A stretch of DNA of 64,000 nucleotides, taken from Spirochaetales bacterium (GTDB lineage: Bacteria; Spirochaetota; Leptospiria; Leptospirales; Leptonemataceae). The notes beneath the pieces were generated by a model. The model had not been told where the DNA came from, made no database searches, and saw only the letters and a program-made list of their open reading frames with translations. The stretch covers positions 682,001 to 746,000 of the forward strand of contig JABTUL010000002.1 of NCBI GenBank assembly GCA_015075425.1, in the 5' to 3' direction. This document shows, one piece after another, positions 36,658 through 45,332 of the stretch (position 1 is the stretch's first letter; each line of letters opens with the position of its first letter). Made by a program: the position numbers and the translations under genes.

Positions 36658-37304
36658 TAAAGTTTGCGCATTCCCGTGAATACGGCCAGACCCTGCCCCT
36701 CTTCGATTTCAATATCCATTTCATCAAGGAGACGACTCATGATCATGATGCCGCGCATAAGCGTTGCTGTGCCGCTGTACTTACCCGTTGCTATGTCCTT
36801 CTCCGGAGAAATTTCTCCCATCCGATTGATGATCTTGATACGAAACAAGCCTTCATGAATTTCATAGCGAACGTCGATTTTTTTATGATCGCTGTATTTG
36901 ACGGCATTTTCCATCGCTTCCGTGGCTGCTATGCTGATATCAATGACCAGTTCTTCGCGGACATGGTGGTAGCGTAAGAAAGCTTCCAGGCGCGAGCGGA
37001 CGAGTTGCAGAGGAGAACTCGATAACCTGCCGGACACGGAATAGGTCTGGATGGGCGCGAAAAAACGATCGCCGGTGTAGTAGTACTCATCGGGGAAATC
37101 AGGGTGAAGGGCAAACAGTCCTGCCGCTTTCAACTCATCCAGAGCAGAACTGATTTGATGGATGTCAATGGTATCGCTATCCAGCCAGACCAGAAAATCA
37201 CGAACATTGCCCTGGCAACCGCTGCGACCAAGCTCCAGTAGCTGGTTTTTGACGGCTGCGGACATCGGATGCAAGTCTGTCCTCTTGAAAGGGCTGTAAA
37301 GCAA
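36657..37304 (-). CDS. RsbW/SpoIIAB-like anti-sigma ATPase domain protein
   Basis: 215 residues from a TTG, or 202 from an ATG at 37265; neither start has a strong ribosome site. The C-terminal 120 residues are a GHKL ATPase: N-box '[17 protein letters not shown]', later 'GEISPEKD' and '[16 protein letters not shown]'. The N-terminal 85 residues are helical and do not match a known sensor. Such proteins are serine kinases that phosphorylate anti-anti-sigma factors or bind sigma factors. No anti-anti-sigma or PP2C phosphatase gene is adjacent. Coupling to uvrB suggests a link to stress response, as inference. Confidence 0.85.
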   Translation of the reverse strand: MLYSPFKRTDLHPMSAAVKNQLLELGRSGCQGNVRDFLVWLDSDTIDIHQISSALDELKAAGLFALHPDFPDEYYYTGDRFFAPIQTYSVSGRLSSSPLQLVRSRLEAFLRYHHVREELVIDISIAATEAMENAVKYSDHKKIDVRYEIHEGLFRIKIINRMGEISPEKDIATGKYSGTATLMRGIMIMSRLLDEMDIEIEEGQGLAVFTGMRKL

Positions 37305-37345
37305 AATCGGATTTGACCGGTGATCGGGATTCTTAAGACCGAACC

Positions 37346-37975
37346 ATGGCCGTCTTGCGCGTTACTCTGGTACAGAAGAACCCTGCCAATCCGCCTACAG
37401 AGGAGCAGAGCCGGCGACTATCCCGCGAAAAAACCGATTTTATTGTTTTTGCAGCAACAGGCGGGGATGCCCCACAGGCCCTGGATTGGCTGCACAGGCT
37501 CTCCGACAGCACTTCTGCCATCGTGATCGGGGGACTTCTGCCTGGCAATAAAGGCTCGAGCTGTCCCATTCTCCTCGATGGGGCGCTGATCGATAGTGTT
37601 CCGGAATTGCCGGCAAGGGACTCAGCCGATCCTATCTTCATCCTCAAAGGCCAGCGTTTTGCCGCGCTGCCGGGTAAGAGTGCCCTTTCTGTGGACAGCT
37701 TTGCTGCCCTTGCCCGGGAAAAGATTCGTCTGGTCATTTGCCCGGTTCTCGCAACCGTAAACGACCCCCTCAACAACCCCGAACATTTTCAGAAAATGGC
37801 CCGGGATCACAGTATGGTGATCATCAAATGCGCTGGCTGCGGCAGCCAGGATGGCCAGGAACTTTACGGCCAGTCGCTGATTGCGGCTCCATCCGGCATT
37901 TCCTGGCGGGTTTCCGGACAGGAAAGCCAGCGCGAAATCGTGAAAACTCTATCCGTCCAGCCTCCGGCCGAATAG
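37346..37975 (+). CDS. Nitrilase-superfamily-like protein lacking catalytic residues
   Basis: 209 residues. The beta-alpha-beta sandwich pattern of carbon-nitrogen hydrolases can be followed ('DFIVFAATGG', 'VICPVLATVND', 'HSMVIIKCAGCGSQDGQELYGQSLIAAPSG'), including the C-terminal 'G-S-I-PSG' strand. The catalytic Glu of strand 2 is absent, 'CPVLA' replaces the usual region around the nucleophile Cys, and the protein is about 60 residues short. It is either an inactive relative or a distinct family; the similarity is by pattern only. It converges on holB with a 27-bp overlap. Confidence 0.55.
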   Translation: MAVLRVTLVQKNPANPPTEEQSRRLSREKTDFIVFAATGGDAPQALDWLHRLSDSTSAIVIGGLLPGNKGSSCPILLDGALIDSVPELPARDSADPIFILKGQRFAALPGKSALSVDSFAALAREKIRLVICPVLATVNDPLNNPEHFQKMARDHSMVIIKCAGCGSQDGQELYGQSLIAAPSGISWRVSGQESQREIVKTLSVQPPAE

Positions 37976-38881
37976 AGTCCGGTGCATTTCAAAAAAGATA
38001 CGACTCACAATGTAGGGCAAAAGCCCGGACATGTTGCGACGCAAATCGGTCTTTGCTTTGAAGATCAGCGCCGCCAGTTGTGCAGCGGCCGGATGAGCGC
38101 GCGAAGCTCGCAGCATTTCATGAAGGGCAAAATCGAAGAGATCTTCCCGGCTGATTTCCTGATTTTTGAATTTGAAGTCGATTTTGTATTCGTTTAGATA
38201 CTTTTCCAGTTCCAGCAAAGCCAGTGGATGTTCAAAGGCCCGGGCAACCTGATCCCTCAGCGCAGGATAAAAATCGGAACGAATCCAGATGCGATTTTCC
38301 AGAGATCCACCCAGGAGATCGAGTTCTTCGGGATTGTGAATTCCGCTGATTTTTTCCAGGTGTTCACGACTCAGGTAGTGGAAAGGAATTAACACTCCTC
38401 GACTTTGAATCGTTTCACGCAAAAAGGCCAGATCCTCTGTTATTATGATAAAAAATGTTTCCGGCGGTGGTTCTTCCAGTGTTTTCAGCAGAGCTGTTTC
38501 CGCCTCAGGTAGAAGCAACCGGGCATCAGGAAAAAGAACATAGCGGCTCTTGCTTTCAAAGGGAGCATAGATGAGTCTCGTCCGGATGAGCCAGCGAACC
38601 GTCCATTCTTCCGGAGAATCGGGGTCCCCTATCTTTACTTTAATCGGGGGAAAACGAATAAAATCAGCATGTTCCCGATCGACCTTCAAACAGGAGGGGC
38701 AGGTGCCGCAACCTGTTCCGGCTACACAGAGTTTCTGTCTGACAAAAGCCTGGGCTGCCGATGTTTTGCCGGTACCGGGAGGCCCGTGAAAAATCAAAAG
38801 GTGCGCGGGATCGTTTTTCAGATAGTGTTGCAAAAGTTGCAGGGCCACGTTCTGTCCCTGCAATTCGCGCACGTTATGCAT
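37949..38881 (-). CDS. holB: DNA polymerase III delta'-type clamp-loader subunit
   Basis: 310 residues. Walker A 'HGPPGTGKT', a zinc module 'CVAGTGCGTCPSC', 'LLLPEAETALLKTLEEPPPETFFIIIT' as Walker B/sensor region and 'SRG' are typical of the AAA+ delta'/gamma family. It loads the beta sliding clamp during replication. The C-terminal domain is divergent, so symbol holB is the best but not the only option (a DnaX-related paralog is possible). It is followed at its 3' end by the convergent nitrilase-like gene. Confidence 0.86.
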   Translation of the reverse strand: MHNVRELQGQNVALQLLQHYLKNDPAHLLIFHGPPGTGKTSAAQAFVRQKLCVAGTGCGTCPSCLKVDREHADFIRFPPIKVKIGDPDSPEEWTVRWLIRTRLIYAPFESKSRYVLFPDARLLLPEAETALLKTLEEPPPETFFIIITEDLAFLRETIQSRGVLIPFHYLSREHLEKISGIHNPEELDLLGGSLENRIWIRSDFYPALRDQVARAFEHPLALLELEKYLNEYKIDFKFKNQEISREDLFDFALHEMLRASRAHPAAAQLAALIFKAKTDLRRNMSGLLPYIVSRIFFEMHRTLFGRRLDG

Positions 38882-38925
38882 ATGGCCAGACTGAAAAATA
38901 GCCAGGGAAGAAAAAGCGAAAAAAG

Positions 38926-39687
38926 CTAACTCGCGCTGACCGGATGCCGCAGCCTTTTTTCCAGAGTTTCTGCCCGACGGGCATAGGCCGCTTTCTTCTG
39001 CGGATAGCGCGGGCCCAGGTAACGGCAGAGTTCATACTCAAACTGCAGATGTTCATCAATCCAGTGCGGATTCGAAGCCAGCACCGTTGAGTTTACAACC
39101 ATATGCCTTGTGTTCACCGTAACCGGACGAATCTGCCGGATGATTTCCGCTACCATTCCGGAATGAATGTTCCCGCCAACAGACGTTTTCAGATCATATT
39201 CGCGACAGCGGGCAATCATGACCGCACAGACTTCAAGAACACGGTCATGGTCAGCAGGCAAATCCATGGAACCGGAAAGATCGGACCTGGCTGCTGTAAC
39301 CTGGGAGAGCCCCCGGGCGGCCGGGGAAGTCAGGATAGGGTTCAGGTTCTGAAAGGCAGTGATGGTTTCCAGGTTGATTCCCCGTTCCACAGTGTGTTCG
39401 GGATCGAGCTCATCCATGGTGGACATGAAATTCTTGAGCGCATAGGGTGATTCGATCATTGGCGCTATGACGGTATCCACCCCCAGTTTCAAGCATTCAC
39501 GAATATCGCTGCGGGCTTCCGGACCACCCACCTTTACATACAGGGGGACAATTCCCGCAGAAATCCGGCGCAAATCCGCAATCTCCTGGAAGTTCATATC
39601 CTCGACTTCTGTACCCGTCTTGAGGGCCACAAGACCCGCCCGTGATTTTAGATCCTCGAGCATTTTCCTTAGAGCGATTTCCTTCAT
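38926..39687 (-). CDS. HpcH/HpaI-family aldolase or citrate-lyase-like protein
   Basis: 253 residues from the ATG at 39687, which follows a GGGGG site; the open frame extends further upstream without a convincing start. A TIM barrel is suggested by 'ALKTGTEVEDM', 'VDTVIAPMIESPYALKNF', 'RGINLETITAFQN', 'ARSDLSGSMDLPADHDRV' and 'SVGGNIHSGM'. The Glu and Asp that bind Mg2+ are present in 'MIES' and 'RSDLSGS'. Members cleave or form C-C bonds of 2-oxoacids or malyl-CoA-like substrates. It is divergent from the enoyl-CoA hydratase gene by 91 bp, which suggests related CoA-thioester chemistry. The substrate is unknown. Confidence 0.84.
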   Translation of the reverse strand: MKEIALRKMLEDLKSRAGLVALKTGTEVEDMNFQEIADLRRISAGIVPLYVKVGGPEARSDIRECLKLGVDTVIAPMIESPYALKNFMSTMDELDPEHTVERGINLETITAFQNLNPILTSPAARGLSQVTAARSDLSGSMDLPADHDRVLEVCAVMIARCREYDLKTSVGGNIHSGMVAEIIRQIRPVTVNTRHMVVNSTVLASNPHWIDEHLQFEYELCRYLGPRYPQKKAAYARRAETLEKRLRHPVSAS

Positions 39688-39778
39688 GTTTGCCCCCGTC
39701 TTCTGTGTATCGGAAAAAGGGCGAACATGCTGAGAGAAAAAGAATGGCGCATCCCCGTATTTACCGTAAGGCTGCCGA

Positions 39779-40546
39779 ATGGGGTTCATCGAAGTCAAAA
39801 CAGAGGGAGCGCTGGCCCGAATCACCATCCAGCGCGAAAAAAGTTTGAATGCTCTCAATCCGGAACTGCTAAAAGAACTGGAAGAAACCTGGAAAACACT
39901 GGAAGCATCCGGATGCCGCCTGGCCCTCCTGACCGGTAGCGGCAAGGCTTTTGTGGCCGGAGCAGACATTGGCAATATGGCCGAATTCTCGAAAGACCAG
40001 GCGCTGGATTTTGCCCGTGCCGGCCATCGGGTGATGAACGTCATTGCCCGGAGTTCCGTGATTTCTTTAGCGGCCATCAATGGTTTTGCCCTGGGCGGTG
40101 GTCTGGAACTTGCTCTGGCCTGTCACTTGCGAGTGGCCGCCCATTCCGCACGCCTCGGACTACCGGAAGTGGGACTGGGTATCATTCCCGGTTTTGGCGG
40201 CACGCAACGGCTCAGTCGGCTGATCGGGCCAGGCGGGGCACTGCGGGTCATCCTCTCCGGTGAAATGTTCACCGCAGCCCAGGCTCTCTCCATGGGCATC
40301 GTGGAAGAAGTCGTCGAAGATGCGGAACTTGAGCGGCGTTCTGAGGAAATAGCGCGCGCCATTCTCGATCATCGAAGCCACCTGGCTCAAAGGTCCGCAT
40401 TGACTCTTGTCCGCGAGGGACTGGATTTGCCGCTGGATCAGGCGCTGGAGCGTGAAGCTGTGGCCTTCAGTGAACTCTTTAACAGCGATCACCCGCGCAC
40501 GGGAATGACGGCCTTCCTTGGAAAACGTAAACCTGAATTCTCTTGA
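39779..40546 (+). CDS. Enoyl-CoA hydratase/isomerase (crotonase family)
   Basis: 255 residues. The oxyanion hole segments 'FVAGADIGNM' and 'FALGGGLELALAC' and both catalytic Glu positions ('GLEL' and 'LPEVGLGIIPGFGGTQRL') are present, so a genuine hydratase is likely. It hydrates trans-2-enoyl-CoA in fatty-acid or amino-acid breakdown. It is cytoplasmic. The stop overlaps the start region of the following PAS-GGDEF-EAL gene by 29 bp, suggesting co-transcription with an unrelated signalling gene. Confidence 0.96.
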   Translation: MGFIEVKTEGALARITIQREKSLNALNPELLKELEETWKTLEASGCRLALLTGSGKAFVAGADIGNMAEFSKDQALDFARAGHRVMNVIARSSVISLAAINGFALGGGLELALACHLRVAAHSARLGLPEVGLGIIPGFGGTQRLSRLIGPGGALRVILSGEMFTAAQALSMGIVEEVVEDAELERRSEEIARAILDHRSHLAQRSALTLVREGLDLPLDQALEREAVAFSELFNSDHPRTGMTAFLGKRKPEFS

Positions 40547-42890
40547 AAGTATCGAATTTAGCCTGACCTCCCTTTTTGCTTCCTGGCCGGAAGGAATGGT
40601 TCTGCTGGACGATCATTTCAGGATCCTCAGCAGCAATGCTGTGGCTCGGTCTCTGGGCTTGCGGGAAAATAGTAAATTTTTTGAAGAAATCCATCTCTCC
40701 CGCGGAAACAGGGAAGATTTCCAGAAACGCTTTTGCGCACCCGAATGTCAGGCCGGCCTTTGCAGCGACTGGGAGGACATGAGCCTGGGCGGTAACTTCC
40801 TGCGTGGCTTCTTTTTGAAAGTGAACCAGGATCGTACTCTGGTTTTGCTGCGCGATACCACCGCGGAGACATACTACCGTGTGCTCATGGATCAGGCGCC
40901 GGATGCCATACTCATTTTTGACCATCAGGGAACGATCATCAAGATCAATCAAATGGGGATCGACCTGCTGGGCTTTCAGGCTCCCCAGGTGGAAGGGCGT
41001 TTCCTGTCCGATTTTGTTGCAGAAAGTGAACGTCGTCTTTTGCCTCTCCGACTGGCCCGCCTGCTCAAAGGTCAGCTGCTTACCGTAGAAATCAATTTGA
41101 TCACAGCCAGCGGCCACCTTGTTCCTTTTGAGGTACGTGCCCGCGAAATCGGCCAGAATCGCATCCAGGCCATCCTGCATGATTTGACGCGAAGGAAGTT
41201 ACATGAGATGGAAATGGAGTTCTATGGTGAAACCATGGAACTCTTTGAAGAAGTGGCTCTGGAGCTGGATGCTGAAATGCGCATCACCCGGCATACCAGG
41301 CGTTGGGATAGAATTTTCCAGCGTCCGGCTCGCGACATAGGCCATTTCCTCACCCATGTCCGGGAAGACTATCAGGATCTGGTAAGACATCATCTGCAGC
41401 AAATCTTGAGCGGCAATCGGGATCGAGCCATCATTCAGTTCAAGACGGAAGGAGCCAAAAATGCCCTCTGGGTTGAAGGGAAATTCAGGCCTTTGATTCG
41501 CGATGGTAAAATTTGTGGAGTTCGCTCTGTATTAAGAGATGCTTCCATTGATCATATTACAGAAAAACAGATTAATTTTTATACAAATCACGATACGTTG
41601 ACCGGGCTGCCCAATCGCACCCGACTGGAAGAGAAACTGCGCCTGGGCCTGCGACGCTCGGAAACGCAGGGGACACGACTGATTCTGGGTTTCATCGATC
41701 TGGATTTCTTTAATCAAATCAACAATTTCTACGGCCATCGGGCCGGTGACTATGTGCTGCAACAAGCAGCAGAGAGAATCGTAGGTGTTGTGGGCGTGGA
41801 ACGCCTGTTCCGCTGGAGCGGGGACCGCTTTGCCCTGCTCATCCCTGAAGCCGGAGAGAAGGAGCAGGCCGATCAGGTTGCCAGCCTCATCTTTGAAGCC
41901 ATGCGCCGACCTTTTGACATCGACGAGCAGCAACATCGGCTGACCTCCACTCTGGGGATTGCCATCTACCCGGATGATGGCCTGACTGCCGATCATCTTA
42001 TCCGTATGGCTGAGCAGGCCCTGCTTTATGCCAAAGCCAGTCAGCGCAATCACGTGCAACTGGCTTCCCGTCTGCCCATGCGAACGCAGCAACGCGACCA
42101 GCTGATCCTCAAAAACCGGTTGCTTTCTGCCGTGGAAAACGAAGAATTGCAGGCCTTTTTCCAGCCCAAGATAGATGCCAGGTCAGGAAAAGTAGTGGGG
42201 ATGGAAGCCCTGGCCCGCTGGCTGAATCCGGACGGCAATCCTGTTGCCGGGCCGGGAACTTTCATTCCTATAGCGGAGAATGCCGGGATCATTGGTGAAG
42301 TCAGCCGGATCGTGAATCGCAGAGCATTCCGATTCCTGGCGGATCTACACAGCGATCTCAATCTTTCCATCAACGTATCACGGCATCAGCTTTTTCAGCC
42401 GGACTTTTTACAAAACCTGCGCCATGAGCTGACTTTTTTCGCCTTGCAGCCAGAGCAGATCACTCTGGAGATTACAGAAAGTCTGGCCATGCGTGATCCC
42501 CAGCGAGCCGAGCAGGTGTTGTCTGATCTCAAACGCGACGGATTCAATCTTTCCATCGATGATTTTGGCACCGGATATTCTGGACTTTCACAGTTGCACC
42601 TTATGCCCGTTCATGAGCTCAAACTGGACATTACCTTTGTTCATCGAATCCATACTCTGGACGGCTTTAATATCCTTAAAGCGATCACGGCCATGGCCCA
42701 GGCACTCCAGCTGGGAGTCGTTGCGGAAGGCGTGGAAGACTTCCAGGCTTTGCAGAGCTTGATCGCCATGGGTGTGGAAACCATTCAGGGTAACTACTTC
42801 AGCCCGCCAGTGAATGAAGCCCTGTTTCAGTCTTTACTTACGGATCCAGCACTTGCGCAAAAGCTTTCAGCCGATCCAGCGGCGCCTTGA
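40518..42890 (+). CDS. PAS-GGDEF-EAL protein with degenerate GGDEF
   Basis: 790 residues from a TTG inside the crotonase gene; the exact start is uncertain. About residues 10-110 and 115-230 are PAS domains and 235-350 another PAS-like region. The GGDEF domain (about 355-515) has S434-G-D-R-F438 instead of GG(D/E)EF, so cyclase activity is unlikely. The EAL domain (about 530-775) keeps Glu563-Ala-Leu565, 'INVS', 'LEITES', 'DDFGTGYS', 'LKLD' and 'AEGVE', so c-di-GMP phosphodiesterase activity is expected, with the degenerate domain as possible GTP sensor. No transmembrane segment is seen. It overlaps the convergent plsC gene by 53 bp. Confidence 0.93.
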   Translation: MENVNLNSLESIEFSLTSLFASWPEGMVLLDDHFRILSSNAVARSLGLRENSKFFEEIHLSRGNREDFQKRFCAPECQAGLCSDWEDMSLGGNFLRGFFLKVNQDRTLVLLRDTTAETYYRVLMDQAPDAILIFDHQGTIIKINQMGIDLLGFQAPQVEGRFLSDFVAESERRLLPLRLARLLKGQLLTVEINLITASGHLVPFEVRAREIGQNRIQAILHDLTRRKLHEMEMEFYGETMELFEEVALELDAEMRITRHTRRWDRIFQRPARDIGHFLTHVREDYQDLVRHHLQQILSGNRDRAIIQFKTEGAKNALWVEGKFRPLIRDGKICGVRSVLRDASIDHITEKQINFYTNHDTLTGLPNRTRLEEKLRLGLRRSETQGTRLILGFIDLDFFNQINNFYGHRAGDYVLQQAAERIVGVVGVERLFRWSGDRFALLIPEAGEKEQADQVASLIFEAMRRPFDIDEQQHRLTSTLGIAIYPDDGLTADHLIRMAEQALLYAKASQRNHVQLASRLPMRTQQRDQLILKNRLLSAVENEELQAFFQPKIDARSGKVVGMEALARWLNPDGNPVAGPGTFIPIAENAGIIGEVSRIVNRRAFRFLADLHSDLNLSINVSRHQLFQPDFLQNLRHELTFFALQPEQITLEITESLAMRDPQRAEQVLSDLKRDGFNLSIDDFGTGYSGLSQLHLMPVHELKLDITFVHRIHTLDGFNILKAITAMAQALQLGVVAEGVEDFQALQSLIAMGVETIQGNYFSPPVNEALFQSLLTDPALAQKLSADPAAP

Positions 42891-43611
42891 TCACCGCTTC
42901 AACCTTGTGAGAAAGTTGATCGGCGGAAAGATCTTTGTATTCTTCAAGCAGAATCGGGTCGTGAATAACAACCCGGACCACTCCCGGATAGATGCGCTGA
43001 ATGCTGCGAGAACGATCCACCGGAACAATTTGATTGGCACCCCACAGGGTGATGGGCTGAATCGTGACCTGTGCTTTCTTTGCCAGAATGAATCCACCTT
43101 TCTTAAAGGGCAGCATGCTCCCATCCGGATGTCCACGCGTACCTTCCGGGAATATAACAATGGAAGTCCCCTGACGCACATGGTCGGCAGCGTCAAATAG
43201 AGATTTTAATGCAAGTTTACGATCTCCCCTTTCTACCGGAATGTAATCCGCCGCTTTCATGGCATGACCAAAAAGCGGAATCTTAAATAAAGAGGCCTTG
43301 GCCATCCAGCGAAACTGCACATCGAGAAAATTATAAATAATCAAAATATCGAATAAACTCTGGTGGTTGAGCACAAAGATCACCGGGCCATCGCGGTAAA
43401 TCTTCTCCCGGCCCTCCACCTGGATGTCGGTGCGACAAAAAAAAGTAATGGATTTTCCCCACAGGAAAGCCATGCTGTGAATCCAGCGCGGTTTACGCAA
43501 GAGCGCACAAATCATCGATAGACTGACGACCACAATCGTAATGGAAATTCCGGCCAGCCAGATCCACAAAGTCCGGATCAAACTCCACAGCGAATTCTTA
43601 TGCTTCACCAT
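42838..43611 (-). CDS. plsC: 1-acyl-sn-glycerol-3-phosphate acyltransferase
   Basis: 257 residues from the ATG at 43611, chosen for its GGAGG ribosome site 5 bp upstream. An N-terminal membrane helix is followed by the canonical HX4D motif in 'LNHQSLFD', 'KIPLFGHAMKAADYIPVERGD' and 'IVIFPEGTRGHPDGS'. It makes phosphatidic acid from lysophosphatidate. It contrasts with the two HX4E acyltransferases in this window. The start overlaps the upstream ferredoxin gene by 7 bp; its 3' end overlaps the PAS-GGDEF-EAL gene. Confidence 0.95.
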   Translation of the reverse strand: MVKHKNSLWSLIRTLWIWLAGISITIVVVSLSMICALLRKPRWIHSMAFLWGKSITFFCRTDIQVEGREKIYRDGPVIFVLNHQSLFDILIIYNFLDVQFRWMAKASLFKIPLFGHAMKAADYIPVERGDRKLALKSLFDAADHVRQGTSIVIFPEGTRGHPDGSMLPFKKGGFILAKKAQVTIQPITLWGANQIVPVDRSRSIQRIYPGVVRVVIHDPILLEEYKDLSADQLSHKVEAVIKAPLDRLKAFAQVLDP

Positions 43612-44210
43612 ACAACCTCCAGTGCCTGGGTCGGGCAGGCTGCCACGCAAAGACCGCAGCCGTTGCAGGTATCTGCAAAACGTGGCAGGTGCTGTTCAAA
43701 CGACACCGTGTCAGCAATGGGGCAGGCCGATTGGCACAGAGAGCAGGGATCGGACCGACGATTGCCAGTACTTTTTTGACCGATGTTCAAACAATAGTCC
43801 TCATGCAGTGTCGCCAGGCCAAAGGCCGGGACCTCATCCTCGGCGAGCGGCAGTAGCGCACCGGTTTCACAGGCATCGATGCAGGGCCAGTCTTCGCAGA
43901 GATGGCAGGCGGCTGCATTGGGGTTGAGCACCGGCCCTCGATCTTTATCAAACTGGAACAGGGTCCCGTGGGGGCAGGCAACCACGCAGTCGTTGCAACG
44001 GGTGCAGAGCCGATTGAAATCCTTCACCGCCCCAGGCGGTCGCGGCAAAGCGGCCGGCGGCGCCTTCCCGGAGGGAAAGGTAAGCCCTTCCGGTGCCAGC
44101 AGATTGGCCAGTCCCAAAATCCGGCGATCCACAAATCGACCGGCTGGAGTACTCAGGAAAGATTGGCCCAGTTCACGCAGTCCACGGTTGAAGAAATGCT
44201 GTCTCTTCAT
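43605..44210 (-). CDS. Multi-cluster 4Fe-4S ferredoxin (NapF/NapG-like)
   Basis: 201 residues without a signal peptide. Four cysteine groups bind iron-sulphur clusters: 'CTRCNDCVVACP', 'CHLCEDWPCIDAC', 'CSLCQSACP' preceded by an upstream Cys, and 'CNGCGLCVAACP'. The arrangement resembles NapF/NapG/MauM-type electron carriers. Electron donor and acceptor are unknown, and no Nap or Mau enzyme is nearby. It overlaps the plsC start by 7 bp, so the two are probably one transcript. Confidence 0.88.
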   Translation of the reverse strand: MKRQHFFNRGLRELGQSFLSTPAGRFVDRRILGLANLLAPEGLTFPSGKAPPAALPRPPGAVKDFNRLCTRCNDCVVACPHGTLFQFDKDRGPVLNPNAAACHLCEDWPCIDACETGALLPLAEDEVPAFGLATLHEDYCLNIGQKSTGNRRSDPCSLCQSACPIADTVSFEQHLPRFADTCNGCGLCVAACPTQALEVVW

Positions 44211-44252
44211 GGTTTTTGTTCAGGGATCGGGCCCGGTTTGCGATAAGGAAAC

Positions 44253-45176
44253 ATGGACATGAAACTCATGAGCGTAAAAACCGTTCCTGAATCGGAATGG
44301 AAGGCTTTGAAACCCTGCGATGGCTGTCAAAGCGAATCATTCCGTTTTTTGTTCAGCAAAGCTGCGGCCAATGGCCAGAGCTTTGATCTGGTGGAATGCC
44401 AGGAATGCCGCCTCATGCAGGTCAACCCGGCCCCCACGGCAAAGGAACTTTCCGCTCTTTACCAGGATACCTACTTTCAAAAGCGAACTGACCGCGGCTA
44501 CGACAATTACTTCAGCCCGGCGCTGCGCGCAGAAATCCGCCGCGTCTTTGCCCTGAACCTGGCAGACCTCGGTTTTTTTGAATGGGAGATGGAACTCTTT
44601 GATTCCCGGCTGCGCCGACGCTCGCTGGATATTGGCTGCGCTGCGGGGTATTTTGTGGAATTCCTGGAGGAGCGCAGCTGGCAGGCTTGGGGAGTGGACA
44701 TTTCCCGCAGTGCTCTGGCCGCCGGGCTGTCACGGCAGCTGTCGCTCCTGGAAGGGGATTTTTTGACCCTCCCGGAACTCGAAAAGGGTAGCTTTGACTT
44801 GATCTCGATGTGGGCAACCATTGAACACCTGGAAAGTCCCCTGGCGGCCCTCAGGCGCATTCGTGACCTACTCGCCCCGGGCGGCCGGGCCCTCCTGTCC
44901 ACCTGCCGGCGCGGGCTTCTCTCTACCCTGTACGGACCCCGCTGGCGTTATGTCAACGTTCCCGAGCATCTCTACTATTTTACGGTAGCTGGCATCGAGG
45001 AAGTAGCCCGGGCCGCCGGCCTTGGTGTCGTCCGGCAAATCAGCTATGGTTCGGGCATGACTACAAAAAAAGGAGCCAGCCTCGCCTATAGGCTGACCAA
45101 AAAAATGGCAGACCCGCTGGTGAAAAAGCTCAACCAGGGCGACATGATGGCCCTTTTCCTGGAACGCCTGGACTGA
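44253..45176 (+). CDS. SAM methyltransferase with N-terminal zinc-finger-like motif
   Basis: 307 residues. The N-terminal 'PCDGC...VECQEC' pairs two CxxC motifs, as in sugar or lipid methyltransferases with a zinc-binding head. The Rossmann domain has motif I 'LDIGCAAGYFVEFLEER', acidic loop 'WGVDIS' and 'ISMWATIEHLESPLAALRRI'. AAGGAA lies before the ATG. The substrate is unknown; related proteins act in cell-surface polysaccharide or quinone pathways. A hairpin with U-run follows the stop. Confidence 0.9.
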   Translation: MDMKLMSVKTVPESEWKALKPCDGCQSESFRFLFSKAAANGQSFDLVECQECRLMQVNPAPTAKELSALYQDTYFQKRTDRGYDNYFSPALRAEIRRVFALNLADLGFFEWEMELFDSRLRRRSLDIGCAAGYFVEFLEERSWQAWGVDISRSALAAGLSRQLSLLEGDFLTLPELEKGSFDLISMWATIEHLESPLAALRRIRDLLAPGGRALLSTCRRGLLSTLYGPRWRYVNVPEHLYYFTVAGIEEVARAAGLGVVRQISYGSGMTTKKGASLAYRLTKKMADPLVKKLNQGDMMALFLERLD

Positions 45177-45197
45177 AAACCAGGCGAGCGCTTTTTT
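45165..45197 (+). terminator. Likely terminator overlapping methyltransferase stop
   Basis: CGCCTGG (45165-45171) pairs with CCAGGCG (45180-45186) around an 8-base loop that includes the stop codon, followed by AGCGC and a T-run from 45191. The gap between stem and U-run makes it less than ideal. Confidence 0.55.
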
Positions 45198-45332
45198 TCT
45201 GACACACTGTCCAAAAAGTACTTGTTTTTTCTTCGCTCCGGTTCAGGTCTTTCCCCGGGGCGGTATATTAGAAGACCACCTCAAAAAGTAAAATCTTCAG
45301 GCCGGTAAAGGTCTGGAATAAAGGAAAAAAGT

